A stretch of 64,000 bases of DNA, from the NCBI RefSeq assembly GCF_001428335.1, contig NZ_LMSG01000002.1, forward strand, positions 3,467-67,466, given 5' to 3'. Both the position numbers and the translations under genes were made by a program. How positions within the stretch are numbered: position 1 is the first letter of the stretch; each line of letters starts with the position of its first letter. This DNA comes from Arthrobacter sp. Soil762. GTDB lineage: Bacteria; Actinomycetota; Actinomycetes; Actinomycetales; Micrococcaceae. The notes under the pieces were generated by a model. The model saw only the letters and a list, made by a program, of their open reading frames with translations, made no database searches and was not told the origin of the DNA. Shown piece after piece: positions 34,627-43,988 of the stretch.

Positions 34627-35763
34627 ATGGCAACCGCAGAGAACTTTGTCTTAGCGATCGGGACCAAAAAAGGCCTCTGGCTGGCCACCAGCCAGGACCG
34701 GAAGCAATGGTCCTTCTCCGGCCCGCATTTCCTGATGAGCGAAATCCCCAGCATCGGGATCGACACACGGGACGGCCGTACCCGGATCATGGTGGGCGTC
34801 AGGTCCGAGCACTGGGGCCCCACTGTGGCCCATTCCGATGACCTCGGCGCCACCTGGACCGAACCTGAACAGGGCGCCATCACGTTTCCGGAAGACACCG
34901 GCGCGGCCGTGGAGCGCATCTGGCAGATCTACCCGGACGCAGAGTCGCGGCCAGGGGTGGTATGGGCAGGTGCCGAACCGATTTCGGTCTGGAAATCCAC
35001 CGATGGCGGCGAGCATTTCGAACTCAACCGCGGGCTCTGGGACCACCCTCACCGCAGCGACTGGGGTGCGGGCTACGGCGGCGCCGCCGCCCATTCCATC
35101 GTGGTGAATCCGGCCGGGGACAACGTCCACGTCGCCATGAGCACCGGCGGTGTGTACCGCTCGCTCGACGGCGGTGAGTCCTGGGAGCCCCGCAACAAGG
35201 GTATTTCGGCCTACTTCATGCCGGACCCCAATCCTGAGTTCGGCCAGTGCGTCCACAAGATCGCGTCGGATGCTTCGGTGGAAGGACGGCTTTACGCGCA
35301 GAACCATCATGGCGTCTACCGCACGGATGACAACGGCGAAAACTGGAACTCCATCGCAGAGGGCCTTCCTGCCGACTTTGGTTTTGTGATGCTGACTCAC
35401 CCGCGGCGGGAAGGAACCGCCTGGGTTGTCCCGCTCAAGGCCGACGGCGAGCGGATCCCGCCGGACGGGAAGCTTGCGGTGCACCGAACGGACGATGCCG
35501 GGGCCACCTGGAAGCGCCTGGATACGGGCCTGCCCGAGCGCGAATACAACAGTGTGCTCCGTGACGCCGCGGGCGTGGATTCATCCGAGCCGGCCGGCGT
35601 CTACTTTGGAACCCGTGGCGGCACGGTCTACGCCAGCGCGGATGAAGGGGAGACGTTTGCTGAGGTTGTCAGCCATCTCCCCGACGTACTGTGTGTCCGC
35701 GCCGCCGTAGTCTCTACGGCTGGATTGCCGGTTCCGGAAACGGCAGCGGCCCGCGGTGCCTGA
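34627..35763 (+). CDS. BNR/VPS10-like beta-propeller protein (sialidase fold)
   Basis: 378 residues from ATG 34627 (ATG 34615 also possible). Repeated Asp-box type loops (for example KSTDGGEHF, RSLDGGESWEP, RTDDNGENW, HRTDDAGATWK, ASADEGETF) mark a six- or seven-bladed propeller. The protein has no signal peptide, so it acts in the cytoplasm. Its end overlaps a ThiS/MoaD-like gene by eight bases. Proteins of this type are often labelled exo-sialidase by fold alone; no catalytic residues of sialidases are clear here, so enzyme activity is doubtful. Confidence 0.8.
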   Translation: MATAENFVLAIGTKKGLWLATSQDRKQWSFSGPHFLMSEIPSIGIDTRDGRTRIMVGVRSEHWGPTVAHSDDLGATWTEPEQGAITFPEDTGAAVERIWQIYPDAESRPGVVWAGAEPISVWKSTDGGEHFELNRGLWDHPHRSDWGAGYGGAAAHSIVVNPAGDNVHVAMSTGGVYRSLDGGESWEPRNKGISAYFMPDPNPEFGQCVHKIASDASVEGRLYAQNHHGVYRTDDNGENWNSIAEGLPADFGFVMLTHPRREGTAWVVPLKADGERIPPDGKLAVHRTDDAGATWKRLDTGLPEREYNSVLRDAAGVDSSEPAGVYFGTRGGTVYASADEGETFAEVVSHLPDVLCVRAAVVSTAGLPVPETAAARGA

Positions 35764-36043
35764 CATCAGCGTGGTACTACCCAGCATTCTCCAGCCGCTG
35801 GCCGGCGGGCAGTCCATCCTGACTGCGCCCGCCGACGCGACGGTGACTGTGGGAAGCCTGCTGGATACGGTGACCGGGGGTTACCCGGTGCTGGCCAGGC
35901 GGCTGCGGGACGAAATCGGGGCGCTTCGCCGTTACGTGAATATTTACGTTGCCGGTGACGAGGTGCGCCGGCTCCAGGGCCTGGAAACCGAGGTGTCGCC
36001 CGGCCAGGAGGTACTGGTCATCCAGTCGGTGGCCGGAGGTTAG
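35756..36043 (+). CDS. ThiS/MoaD-like sulfur carrier or ubiquitin-like protein
   Basis: 95 residues from GTG 35756, overlapping the propeller gene by eight bases. A beta-grasp fold ends in the double glycine VIQSVAGG that ThiS and MoaD proteins use for thiocarboxylation or conjugation. No partner ThiF/MoeB gene adjoins it. The tight link to the beta-propeller gene suggests a shared function, for example modification of the propeller or delivery of sulfur. Confidence 0.75.
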   Translation: MPDISVVLPSILQPLAGGQSILTAPADATVTVGSLLDTVTGGYPVLARRLRDEIGALRRYVNIYVAGDEVRRLQGLETEVSPGQEVLVIQSVAGG

Positions 36044-36180
36044 GGCCGAAGTATCTCTTGGGCGGTCCGGCGGGCAGTCCTGACTGACTGCGCCCGCCGT
36101 CGTCATGCAAGACTCCGGAGTACAAGATTCAAGGGTGCAAGATTCCGCAAGTGGTGCTGCGCCAGCGGCCCAAAACGCGG

Positions 36181-36417
36181 TCAGGCAATCCGCCAGACGC
36201 TGCATTCGTCCGTATTGATCGCTTTCCGCGAACCGGTGTGATGGTCCATGATCCAGACAACGCCGATTCCCGGTGCTGTCTCCTGGACACGGCCACGGCG
36301 GATGACCACGTCGTCGTAGCTGGGGCCTACGGAGAGGCGGGCCTCGATTTCATCGCCGCGGTGGAGCTGGTCCAGGGCGCGGACTCTTGTTACATGGGCT
36401 TTGGCTTCCTTCAACAT
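36181..36417 (-). CDS. Small hypothetical protein
   Basis: 78 residues from ATG 36417, with AGGAGG a few bases upstream. A compact beta-rich sequence (for example RALDQLHRGDEIEARLSVGP and ETAPGIGVVWIMDHHTGSRK). Good start context supports a real gene; the function is unknown. Confidence 0.6.
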   Translation of the reverse strand: MLKEAKAHVTRVRALDQLHRGDEIEARLSVGPSYDDVVIRRGRVQETAPGIGVVWIMDHHTGSRKAINTDECSVWRIA

Positions 36418-36656
36418 GGGGGCCTCCTGGCTGGAGCTGGTGCCTGCGCTTGCCGGCACTTCCAGTGTGGCTGGGCAATGTTGCGCTCTGGTTTCCTCAA
36501 CGTTAGGAGCCGGTTAGTTCTCCGCGATCGATTCGTTTCCGCCGGGACCACGGGCTGCGGTGAATGCCACGCGTCAAACCACTCACGGACCTTCAGTTGG
36601 GCATCGTGCCAGTTCAGGCCTATCGCCAGCGGGCCTCCCGGGCAAGAATGGGCACT

Positions 36657-37733
36657 ATGCAACTGCCCGTGATGCCTCCCGTCCCACCCATGCTCGCCAA
36701 GGCCGTCAGCGGAATGCCCGACGGGGCCCTCAGCTATGAGCCCAAGTGGGACGGGTTCCGGTCCATCATTTTCCGCGACGGCGATGAGCTGGAGATTGGC
36801 AGCCGCAACGAAAAGCCCATGACCAGGTATTTTCCTGAGCTCGTGGAAGCCCTAAAGGAAAACCTGCCGCCCCGCTGTGTGTTGGACGGCGAGATTGTCC
36901 TGGTGGGGGCATCCGGTGACCGGCTGGATTTCGATGCCCTGCAGCAGCGCATCCATCCTGCCGCCAGCCGCGTCAAGCTCCTCGCCGAACAGACCCCCGC
37001 CAAGTTTGTGGCCTTTGACCTGCTGGCCCTGGGCGACGACGACTACACCGGCCGGCCCTTCGCCGAACGGCGGGCAGCGCTGGAAAAGGCGCTTGCGGGC
37101 AGCAAGGCTCCCGTCCACCTCACGGCGGCGACCCAGGACAAGGCCACCGCCGAGCAATGGTTCCAGCAGTTCGAAGGTGCAGGCCTGGACGGGATTGTGG
37201 CCAAGCCGCTGGACGGGAGCTACCAGCCGGACAAACGTGTGATGTTTAAGGTCAAGCACGAACGTACGGCCGATTGTGTGGTGGCCGGCTACCGCGTGCA
37301 CAAGAGCGGACCGGACGCGATCGGCTCGTTGCTGCTGGGCCTGTACAAAGACGACGGCGGCCTGGCGAGCGTGGGCGTGATCGGCGCCTTTCCCATGAAG
37401 CGCCGGCAGGAGCTGTTCGAGGAACTCCAGACGCTGGTCACGGACTTCGACGGTCACCCCTGGGCCTGGGCTAAGCAGGCGGACGGCGACCGGACGCCGC
37501 GCAACGCGGAGGGCAGCCGGTGGAGCGCCGGCAAGGACCTGTCTTTTGTTCCGCTGAAGCCAGAGCTGGTGGTGGAGGTCAGGTACGACCACATGGAGGG
37601 CGACCGGTTCCGGCACACGGCCCAGTTCAACCGCTGGCGGCCGGACCGGGATCCCGAATCCTGCACTTACGCCCAGCTGGAGGAGCCGGTGAACTTCGAC
37701 CTGGCGTCGGTGCTGGAAACCGGCCGGCCGTAG
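36657..37733 (+). CDS. ligC: ATP-dependent DNA ligase (LigC type)
   Basis: 358 residues from ATG 36657 (ATG 36648 also in frame). The adenylation motif YEPKWDGFR has the AMP-accepting Lys. The further motifs CVLDGEIVL, KFVAFDLLALG, GLDGIVAKPL and MFKVKHERTADCVVAGYRVH complete the nucleotidyltransferase domain, followed by an OB fold (about 220-358). Single-domain-pair actinobacterial ligases of this type seal nicks and work in repair, often with Ku/LigD-like systems. No repair genes adjoin it. Confidence 0.92.
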   Translation: MQLPVMPPVPPMLAKAVSGMPDGALSYEPKWDGFRSIIFRDGDELEIGSRNEKPMTRYFPELVEALKENLPPRCVLDGEIVLVGASGDRLDFDALQQRIHPAASRVKLLAEQTPAKFVAFDLLALGDDDYTGRPFAERRAALEKALAGSKAPVHLTAATQDKATAEQWFQQFEGAGLDGIVAKPLDGSYQPDKRVMFKVKHERTADCVVAGYRVHKSGPDAIGSLLLGLYKDDGGLASVGVIGAFPMKRRQELFEELQTLVTDFDGHPWAWAKQADGDRTPRNAEGSRWSAGKDLSFVPLKPELVVEVRYDHMEGDRFRHTAQFNRWRPDRDPESCTYAQLEEPVNFDLASVLETGRP

Positions 37734-37789
37734 GCGCCCAGCCGTCCGCCGTCGTACTTTTGCTGCCGGAACAGCCCACTTTTCAACGG

Positions 37790-37825
37790 GGAAAGCCCGC
37801 CATTTGGTGCAATGGCGGGCTTTCC
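37790..37825. terminator. Bidirectional terminator between ligC and the MFS gene
   Basis: A perfect 15-base stem (37790-37804 with 37811-37825) around TGGTGC lies between the two convergent stops. Confidence 0.8.
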
Positions 37826-37848
37826 GGTCTCAAAACCGGGCTGGTGCG

Positions 37849-39168
37849 TTACTTCAGGCCGAGCTGCTTGGTGGGGACGTTGAAGGTCTCCTTGGCCGTC
37901 AGGGCGGAGATGGCCGAGATGCCGCAGATGATGGCGGTGAAGACGCTGATCTGGACCCAGCCGCCGGGCTTGATGCCGCCCATCGCCGCCACGATGGCCG
38001 GGGCGAAGCCTGCCATCAGGAAGCCCAGCTGGGTGCCGATCGCCAGGCCGGAGAAGCGGACCTTGGTGCTGAACATCTCGGCGTAGAAGGACGGCCAGAC
38101 CGCGTTGGAGGCCGCGTAGCCGCAGGAGAAGAAGCCGATGGCCGCGAGGAACATCAGCGGGATGCTGCCGGATTCCAGGCTGAGCAGGAACGCCGGAGTC
38201 AGGATGGCGCTGGCCACGGCACCGTAGATGAAGACCGGCTTGCGGCCGATCTTGTCGGCGAGCTTGCCGAACAGCGGCTGGGTGCCCAGGGCGACCAGGT
38301 TGGCGCCGACCACCAGCCACAGCGTGGTGGTGCCGTCAACACCGGCGACGGTCTTGGCGTAGCTGATGGCGAGCGTGCCGAACACAGTGGAGACGGCGGC
38401 GATGAAGGCGCAGCAGACCACGCGCAGCACGTCGCGCCAGTGGTCCTTGAGGAGGTCGGCGACCGGCAGCTTGGAGATCTGGGCGGACTTCTGGGCTTCC
38501 TCGAAGGCCGGCGGTTCGTGCAGGGTGCGGCGGATGAAGAACGCAACAAGAACGACGACGGCGCTGAGCCAGAACGGGACGCGCCAGCCGATGCCGTACT
38601 TGATGTCGTCCGGAAGGGCGAGGACGGGGATGAAGACGAGGGCGGCGAGGATCTGGCCGCCCTGGGTGCCGGTGAGGGTCCAGGAGGTGAAGAAGGAGCG
38701 GCGGTTGTCCGGCGCGTGTTCCAGCGTCATGGATGATGCGCCGGCCTGCTCGCCCGCTGCGGAGAGGCCCTGGCAAAGCCGCGCCAGCACCAGCAGGGCC
38801 GGAGCCCACCAGCCCACGGTGTTGAAGTCGGGCAGGCAGCCGATCAGGAACGTTGAGGCACCCATCAGCAGCAGCGTGAACATCAGGACCTTTCGCCGGC
38901 CCACCCGGTCACCGAAGTGGCCCAGGATGACTGCGCCCACCGGCCGTGCCACGTAGGCGAAGCCGAAGGTGGCGAAGGACATCACGGCCGCGTTGGCCCC
39001 TGCGTCCGGGAAGAACACCGTGGGGAAGATCAGGGCGGCGGCGGAACCGAAGATGAAGAAGTCGTAGTATTCGACGGCGCTGCCCAGGAAGCTGGCGAGG
39101 GCTGCTTTCTTTGGCGTCCCGGCCGGGGCAACGGTGCCCGGCCCGGCGGACGGAAGTGTCTGGCTCAT
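37849..39168 (-). CDS. MHS-family MFS transporter, probably for shikimate/quinate-type acids
   Basis: 439 residues from ATG 39168, with AAGGA upstream. Twelve helices; the MHS/ShiA signature ASFLGSAVEYYDFFIFGSAA starts the protein, and GHFGDRVGRRKVLMF is the conserved loop between helices 2 and 3. Such symporters import organic acids with H+. Its position beside the quinate/shikimate and protocatechuate operon, back-to-back with an IclR gene, points to uptake of one of these substrates. Confidence 0.85.
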   Translation of the reverse strand: MSQTLPSAGPGTVAPAGTPKKAALASFLGSAVEYYDFFIFGSAAALIFPTVFFPDAGANAAVMSFATFGFAYVARPVGAVILGHFGDRVGRRKVLMFTLLLMGASTFLIGCLPDFNTVGWWAPALLVLARLCQGLSAAGEQAGASSMTLEHAPDNRRSFFTSWTLTGTQGGQILAALVFIPVLALPDDIKYGIGWRVPFWLSAVVVLVAFFIRRTLHEPPAFEEAQKSAQISKLPVADLLKDHWRDVLRVVCCAFIAAVSTVFGTLAISYAKTVAGVDGTTTLWLVVGANLVALGTQPLFGKLADKIGRKPVFIYGAVASAILTPAFLLSLESGSIPLMFLAAIGFFSCGYAASNAVWPSFYAEMFSTKVRFSGLAIGTQLGFLMAGFAPAIVAAMGGIKPGGWVQISVFTAIICGISAISALTAKETFNVPTKQLGLK

Positions 39169-39371
39169 GGAGTTCCTTAGGTGTGACGACGTTGTCGCGG
39201 ATGGATCTGGAGGGGCGCAGCCGCAGCTGCCTGTGTGGAGGCCTGGTGCGGTGCGGCTGGAGTCCGTTGAAAGACCCGGACTAGTAGCCACATGGTGGGA
39301 GCTACTTGTGCGATACAGCAATGATGGCTGTGAGCGCAGTCACTTGTCAAGAAAATAATCACCATCTAGAA

Positions 39372-39385
39372 ATAGTTTCCACTAT
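39372..39385. promoter_or_regulatory. ATAGT-TTCC-ACTAT palindrome before the IclR gene
   Basis: Five-base perfect arms with a four-base spacer, 17 bases upstream of the chosen IclR start at 39402 and within the divergent gap that also drives the MHS transporter gene. A plausible self-regulatory operator. Confidence 0.4.
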
Positions 39386-39401
39386 GTGGCAACATCGACG
39401 T

Positions 39402-40217
39402 ATGAGTGTGAATCAAACCACAGTGCCCGACGACCTCGCCACTGAGCCCAAGACGCCCAAAGCTGACCGTACGGACATGGTGGGCAAGGCTCTGGGCCTG
39501 CTGGTCCTCCTGGGCGACGAGCCGCGCGGCGCCAGCGCCGCAGAGATCTCGCGGCGCGCCGACCTCCCCTTCAGCACCACCTACCGCCTGCTGGGATCCC
39601 TGACGCGGGACGGGTTTGTGGACTATGAGCCGGACGGCCGCCGCTACCACCTGGGCCTTCGAATCTTCCAGCTCGGCCAGCGCGTCTCCAACCATCACGG
39701 ATTTGCCGGCACGGCACTGCCGGTCCTGCGCCGCGTGACCGAGCTGACGGGGGAGGCCACCATCCTCAGTGTCCGCGACGGCCACCACCACCTCACGGTC
39801 AATAAGGTGGACGGCCCGCAGACCTTCCGGGTCACCAGCGATCCCGGGCATCTGGGCGCCCTGCACGCGACAGCGGTGGGCAAGGCGCTGGTGGCTTTTG
39901 CTGAGGATTCGGAGCGTGCGGCGCTGCTTGAGGAGCTCGAGCTGGAACCCCTCACCGAACACACCATCACGGACCGTGCCGCGTTCCGGTCGGAGATCGA
40001 GAAGGTCCACCGGCAGGGATATGCCGTGATGGACGAGGAGAACGAGAACGGCATGCGCGCCGTGGCTGTGCCGCTGCTTAATTCACAGGGCCACGCGTTC
40101 GCCTCTCTGGCCACTGCCGTTCCCGTGTTCCGCCTCAGCATGGAAGCCCTGCTGGCCCATGTGCCCCTGCTGCAGGAAGCCGCGGCAGAGCTTGCTGCGC
40201 GCTTGCCGCAACGGTAA
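39402..40217 (+). CDS. IclR family transcriptional regulator
   Basis: 271 residues from ATG 39402. The N-terminal winged helix includes SAAEISRRADLPFSTTYRLL, followed by the ligand-binding IclR domain (HLGALHATAVGKALVAFAED, RGYAVMDEENENGMRAVAVP type motifs). Placed between the MHS transporter and the plus-strand catabolic operon, it probably controls both in response to quinate, shikimate or protocatechuate. Confidence 0.88.
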   Translation: MSVNQTTVPDDLATEPKTPKADRTDMVGKALGLLVLLGDEPRGASAAEISRRADLPFSTTYRLLGSLTRDGFVDYEPDGRRYHLGLRIFQLGQRVSNHHGFAGTALPVLRRVTELTGEATILSVRDGHHHLTVNKVDGPQTFRVTSDPGHLGALHATAVGKALVAFAEDSERAALLEELELEPLTEHTITDRAAFRSEIEKVHRQGYAVMDEENENGMRAVAVPLLNSQGHAFASLATAVPVFRLSMEALLAHVPLLQEAAAELAARLPQR

Positions 40218-40230
40218 ATAGCCCCAAAAA

Positions 40231-40251
40231 TGTTCGTATGTAGAACATACG
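40231..40251. promoter_or_regulatory. Overlapping palindromes before the quinate/protocatechuate operon
   Basis: CGTATGT-AGA-ACATACG (40235-40251) and TGTTC-GTATGTA-GAACA (40231-40247) overlap. A third perfect palindrome, AACAATTGTT, follows at 40264-40273. The cluster lies 105-125 bases upstream of the first operon gene. It is the best candidate operator for the adjacent IclR protein. Confidence 0.6.
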
Positions 40252-40355
40252 TGCGAGAAGTGAACAATTGTTGTACTGTAATCCCTATCGCCCGATCCGC
40301 CGCGGACGCCCCGAGCGCCGCCGCCCCCGGGTGTCGTATCAAAGGAGCTGCCCGG

Positions 40356-41237
40356 ATGAGCAATCGAACTGAGTCCTACCTTGTGGGACTGGTCGGCGAC
40401 GGCGTGATGCCGTCCCTCACTCCCCCCATGCACGAACGCGAAGGCGATGTGCAGGGCCTGCGCTACCTCTACCGCCCCATCGACCTGCTGGAGCTCGGAC
40501 TCTCCGGCGACGCCGTGGGGGACCTGCTCAAGAGTGCCCGCAGCCTGGGCTTCAACGGCCTGAATATCACCCATCCGTGCAAGCAGCTTGTCCTGGCGCA
40601 CCTGGACGAGGTCTCGCCGGATGCCCGCAGGCTCGGCGCCGTCAACACAGTGGTCATCGAGGACGGCCGGTTCATCGGCCACAACACCGACTTTTCGGGC
40701 TTCGCTGCCGCCCTCGCCTCCGGCCTCCCGGGCGCGCGGCTGGACCGCGTTGTCCAGCTTGGCGCAGGAGGTGCCGGTTCCGCCGTCGCCTATGCCCTGC
40801 TCACCGCCGGCGTGAAGGCGTTGGACCTGGTGGACGTGGACCCCGCCCGCTGCGCGGCACGCGCAGCAGAGCTGGCAGGCTTCTTCCCGGGCAGCACCGT
40901 CACAGCGCGGACGACGGCGGAGCTGACGCAGCTGATGCCCCTGGCCGACGGTCTGGTGCACTGCACCCCCGTCGGCATGGCCGCCCACCCGGGCGTCCCG
41001 CTGGACCTGGACCTGCTGGAATCCCGGCACTGGGTGGCGGACATCGTCTACCGCCCCATCGATACCGAACTCGTCCGCGGCGCCCGCGCCAAGGGCTGTG
41101 AGGTCCTGGACGGCGGCCGCATGGCCGTGGGCCAGGCCGCGGACTCGTTCCGGATTTTCACCGGGCTGGAAGCCAACGCGGACCGCATGCGCAGCCATTT
41201 CCTGGAGCTCGTGGCCAAGGAAGAGGTGGCTGCCTGA
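40356..41237 (+). CDS. aroE: Quinate/shikimate 5-dehydrogenase
   Basis: 293 residues from ATG 40356, with AAAGGAG upstream. Motifs of the SDH family: FNGLNITHPCKQ near residue 68 with the substrate-binding Lys, NTDFSGF near 110 and the Rossmann loop LGAGGAGSAVAY. The NITHPCKQ form is common in quinate/shikimate dehydrogenases of catabolic type. It oxidises shikimate to 3-dehydroshikimate (or quinate to dehydroquinate). It is the first gene of the pathway operon; a dehydroquinate dehydratase gene is not seen here. Confidence 0.9.
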   Translation: MSNRTESYLVGLVGDGVMPSLTPPMHEREGDVQGLRYLYRPIDLLELGLSGDAVGDLLKSARSLGFNGLNITHPCKQLVLAHLDEVSPDARRLGAVNTVVIEDGRFIGHNTDFSGFAAALASGLPGARLDRVVQLGAGGAGSAVAYALLTAGVKALDLVDVDPARCAARAAELAGFFPGSTVTARTTAELTQLMPLADGLVHCTPVGMAAHPGVPLDLDLLESRHWVADIVYRPIDTELVRGARAKGCEVLDGGRMAVGQAADSFRIFTGLEANADRMRSHFLELVAKEEVAA

Positions 41238-43147
41238 TGCGCACCGGAATCGCCACGGTCTGCCTCTCCGGCACCCTGAAGGAAAAGATGCAGGCCTGCG
41301 CCATCGCGGGCTTTGACGGCATTGAAATCTTTGAACAGGACCTGGTCACATCGCCGCTGACGCCCGAGGACGTCCGCAAGATGGCGGCTGACCTTGGCCT
41401 TACCCTGGATCTCTACCAGCCGTTCCGCGACTTCGACAGCGTGTCCGGGGACCTCGTAGCCGCCAACCTCCGGCGCGCCGAAGCCAAATTCAAACTCATG
41501 GCGCGGCTGGGCATGGACACCATCCTGGTCTGCTCCAACGTGGCCACCGCCAGCATCGACAGCGACGACCTCCGGGTTGAACAGCTCGGCCAACTGGCTG
41601 CGCTGGCGGGGGACCACGGCGTCAAGGTTGCCTACGAGGCCCTGGCCTGGGGCAAGTACGTCAGCGACTACGAGCACGCCCACAAGCTGGTGGAAGCCGT
41701 GGACCACCCCAACCTGGGCACCTGCCTGGACTCCTTCCACATCCTGTCCCGCAACTGGGACACGGCCCCCATCGAGGCCTTCAACCCGGACAAGATCTTC
41801 TTCGTCCAGGTGGCGGACGCCCCCAAGCTCTCCATGGATGTCCTCTCCTGGAGCCGGCATTACCGTGTGTTCCCGGGCGAGGGCCAGTTCGAGCTTGCCA
41901 AGTTCATGGGACACGTGGTCCGGGCGGGGTACAGCGGCCCGGTGTCGCTGGAGATTTTCAACGACGTCTTCCGTCAGTCGGATGTGGAGCGCACCGCTGT
42001 CGACGCGATGCGCTCGCTCATCTGGCTGGAGGAACAGAGCGCCAAGTGGCTGGATGCTGCTTCCGACGGCGGGACCGGCGCCGGAATCAACGCCGGCGGT
42101 GGCACCCAAGCCGCGTCCCGCCGTCGTTATCCCATGGAACTGGCCACGCTCCCGCAGGTGGCCGAACCGGCGGGCTACAACTTCGCCGAAGTCAGGGCCG
42201 CGGACACCAAAGGACTGGAAACGGTGCTGGGCCAGCTGGGCTTCGAGTTCAACGGCCGGCACCGCACCAAGGACGTGCAGCTCTGGAGCCTGGGCCACGC
42301 CCGGATGATCATCAACGAGGCCGCACCAGCAGACGATTCAACAGCGGATGCAACGCACTCCACCGCTCCTGCCATTGCTGCCCTTGGCTTTGACGTCGCC
42401 TCCCCTGTGATTGCCGCCGCCCGCGCCCAGCAGCTGAAGGCCCCCGCGGTCCCGCGCAAGAGCCAGGCCAACGAGGAGGTCTTCCAGGGCTTCGCCGCCC
42501 CGGACTCCACCGAGATCTTCCTGTGCCAGGGCACCTCCGACGGCACCGCGGCCTGGACCAGTGAGTTCGGGGAGGGGCTGGAAAAGCCGGCCGCCGGCCC
42601 GACTGCCGTCATCGACCACGTCAACCTGGCCCAGCCGTGGCAGCATTTCGACGAGGCCGTCCTCTTCTACACGAGCGCCCTCGCGCTGGAGCCGCAGCCG
42701 TTCGCGGAAGTGCCCAGCCCCACCGGCCTGGTCCGCTCGCAGGTCATGGCCACCGGGGACCGCGCCGTGCGGCTGGTGCTGAACCTGGCGCCGCTGAACC
42801 AGCAGCGCAAGACGTACCAGGAACACATCGCCTTCGCCGTGGATGACCTGGTGGCCACCGCCAGGGACTGCAAGGCCCGCGGCCTGGAATTCCTGCAGAT
42901 CCCGGCCAACTATTACGAGGACCTGGACGCACGCTTCGGGCTGGCGCCGGGCTTCCTGGCCACGCTGCAGGAACTGAACCTGCTGTACGACCGGGATGCG
43001 GACGGCGAATTCCTCCACTTCTACACAGCCACAGTGGGCAGTGTGTTCTTTGAAATGGTGGAACGCCGCGGCGCCTACGACGGCTACGGCGCCCCCAACG
43101 CCCCCGTGCGGCACGCAGTCCAGTACGACCACCTGCAGCACCGGTAA
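41237..43147 (+). CDS. qsuB: 3-dehydroshikimate dehydratase fused to an HPPD-like domain
   Basis: 636 residues; the ATG shares one base with the previous stop (TGATG). Residues 1-270 are a xylose-isomerase-like TIM barrel (GIATVCLSGTLKEKMQACAI, then LAWGKYVSDYEHAHKLV and DSFHILSRNWD). Residues 310-636 form a 4-hydroxyphenylpyruvate-dioxygenase-like domain (IDHVNLAQPWQHFDEAVLFY). This two-domain form is known in QsuB/AsbF-related proteins that turn 3-dehydroshikimate into protocatechuate; the N-terminal part carries the dehydratase activity. Confidence 0.9.
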   Translation: MRTGIATVCLSGTLKEKMQACAIAGFDGIEIFEQDLVTSPLTPEDVRKMAADLGLTLDLYQPFRDFDSVSGDLVAANLRRAEAKFKLMARLGMDTILVCSNVATASIDSDDLRVEQLGQLAALAGDHGVKVAYEALAWGKYVSDYEHAHKLVEAVDHPNLGTCLDSFHILSRNWDTAPIEAFNPDKIFFVQVADAPKLSMDVLSWSRHYRVFPGEGQFELAKFMGHVVRAGYSGPVSLEIFNDVFRQSDVERTAVDAMRSLIWLEEQSAKWLDAASDGGTGAGINAGGGTQAASRRRYPMELATLPQVAEPAGYNFAEVRAADTKGLETVLGQLGFEFNGRHRTKDVQLWSLGHARMIINEAAPADDSTADATHSTAPAIAALGFDVASPVIAAARAQQLKAPAVPRKSQANEEVFQGFAAPDSTEIFLCQGTSDGTAAWTSEFGEGLEKPAAGPTAVIDHVNLAQPWQHFDEAVLFYTSALALEPQPFAEVPSPTGLVRSQVMATGDRAVRLVLNLAPLNQQRKTYQEHIAFAVDDLVATARDCKARGLEFLQIPANYYEDLDARFGLAPGFLATLQELNLLYDRDADGEFLHFYTATVGSVFFEMVERRGAYDGYGAPNAPVRHAVQYDHLQHR

Positions 43148-43204
43148 GACAACACCACTCAGTACCACCCATCCGCAATACCAACCAGAGAAAAGGAGGC
43201 CGCA

Positions 43205-43987
43205 GTGGAGACACAGCAGGATCTCAGTGCAGAGATCACCGCCATGGGCGACGCCTACGCGCGTGCGCTCAAGGACGGCGCCCCGGCGGAAACCCAGCCC
43301 CGGCTGGACTACGCGCCCTACCGCAGCAGCATCCTGCGGCACCCCACCAAAAGCCTGCACCACGCGGACCCGGAAACCATCGAGCTCTACTCGCCGGCGT
43401 TCGGCCACCAGGACGTGCACGCGCTGGAAGCGGACCTGACCATCCAGCACAACGGCGAACCCCAGAGCGAGCGGATCATCGTGGCCGGCAAGGTCCTGGA
43501 CGGTGACGGCCGCCCCGTTGCCGGGCAGCTCGTGGAAATCTGGCAGGCCAATGCGTCCGGCCGCTACATCCACAAGCGTGACCAGCACCCGGCCCCGCTG
43601 GACCCCAACTTCACCGGAGTGGGCCGCTGCATCACCGGCCCGGACGGCTCGTACCGGTTCACCACCATCAAGCCCGGCGCCTACCCGTGGAAGAACCACG
43701 TCAACGCCTGGCGCCCGGCCCACATCCACTTCTCCATGTTCGGCACGGAGTTCACCCAGCGGATCGTCACCCAGATGTACTTCCCGGGCGATCAGCTGTT
43801 CCCGCTGGACCCCATCTACCAGTCCATCGTGGACCAGGACGCCCGCGACCGGCTCGTGGCCAGCTATGACCACAACCTGACCGAGCCCGAGTGGGCGCTG
43901 GGCTACAACTGGGACATCGTCCTGACCGGCTCCAAGCGGACCTGGACCGAAAACGAGGCGCTCGGCGCAGCAGGAGACGAGGAATAA
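43205..43987 (+). CDS. pcaH: Protocatechuate 3,4-dioxygenase beta subunit
   Basis: 260 residues from GTG 43205. The iron ligands are visible: Tyr in GRYIHKRD, Tyr in GAYPWKN and the two His in RPAHIHFSMF. With PcaG it forms the non-heme Fe(III) enzyme that cleaves protocatechuate to 3-carboxy-cis,cis-muconate. The pcaG gene follows after one base. Confidence 0.96.
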   Translation: METQQDLSAEITAMGDAYARALKDGAPAETQPRLDYAPYRSSILRHPTKSLHHADPETIELYSPAFGHQDVHALEADLTIQHNGEPQSERIIVAGKVLDGDGRPVAGQLVEIWQANASGRYIHKRDQHPAPLDPNFTGVGRCITGPDGSYRFTTIKPGAYPWKNHVNAWRPAHIHFSMFGTEFTQRIVTQMYFPGDQLFPLDPIYQSIVDQDARDRLVASYDHNLTEPEWALGYNWDIVLTGSKRTWTENEALGAAGDEE

Positions 43988-43988
43988 C

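Noticed and set aside
36109..36150. Threefold 15-base repeat with CAAGA cores
   Set aside because: Too short and degenerate to assign any role; it lies in a gap downstream of the ThiS-like gene.
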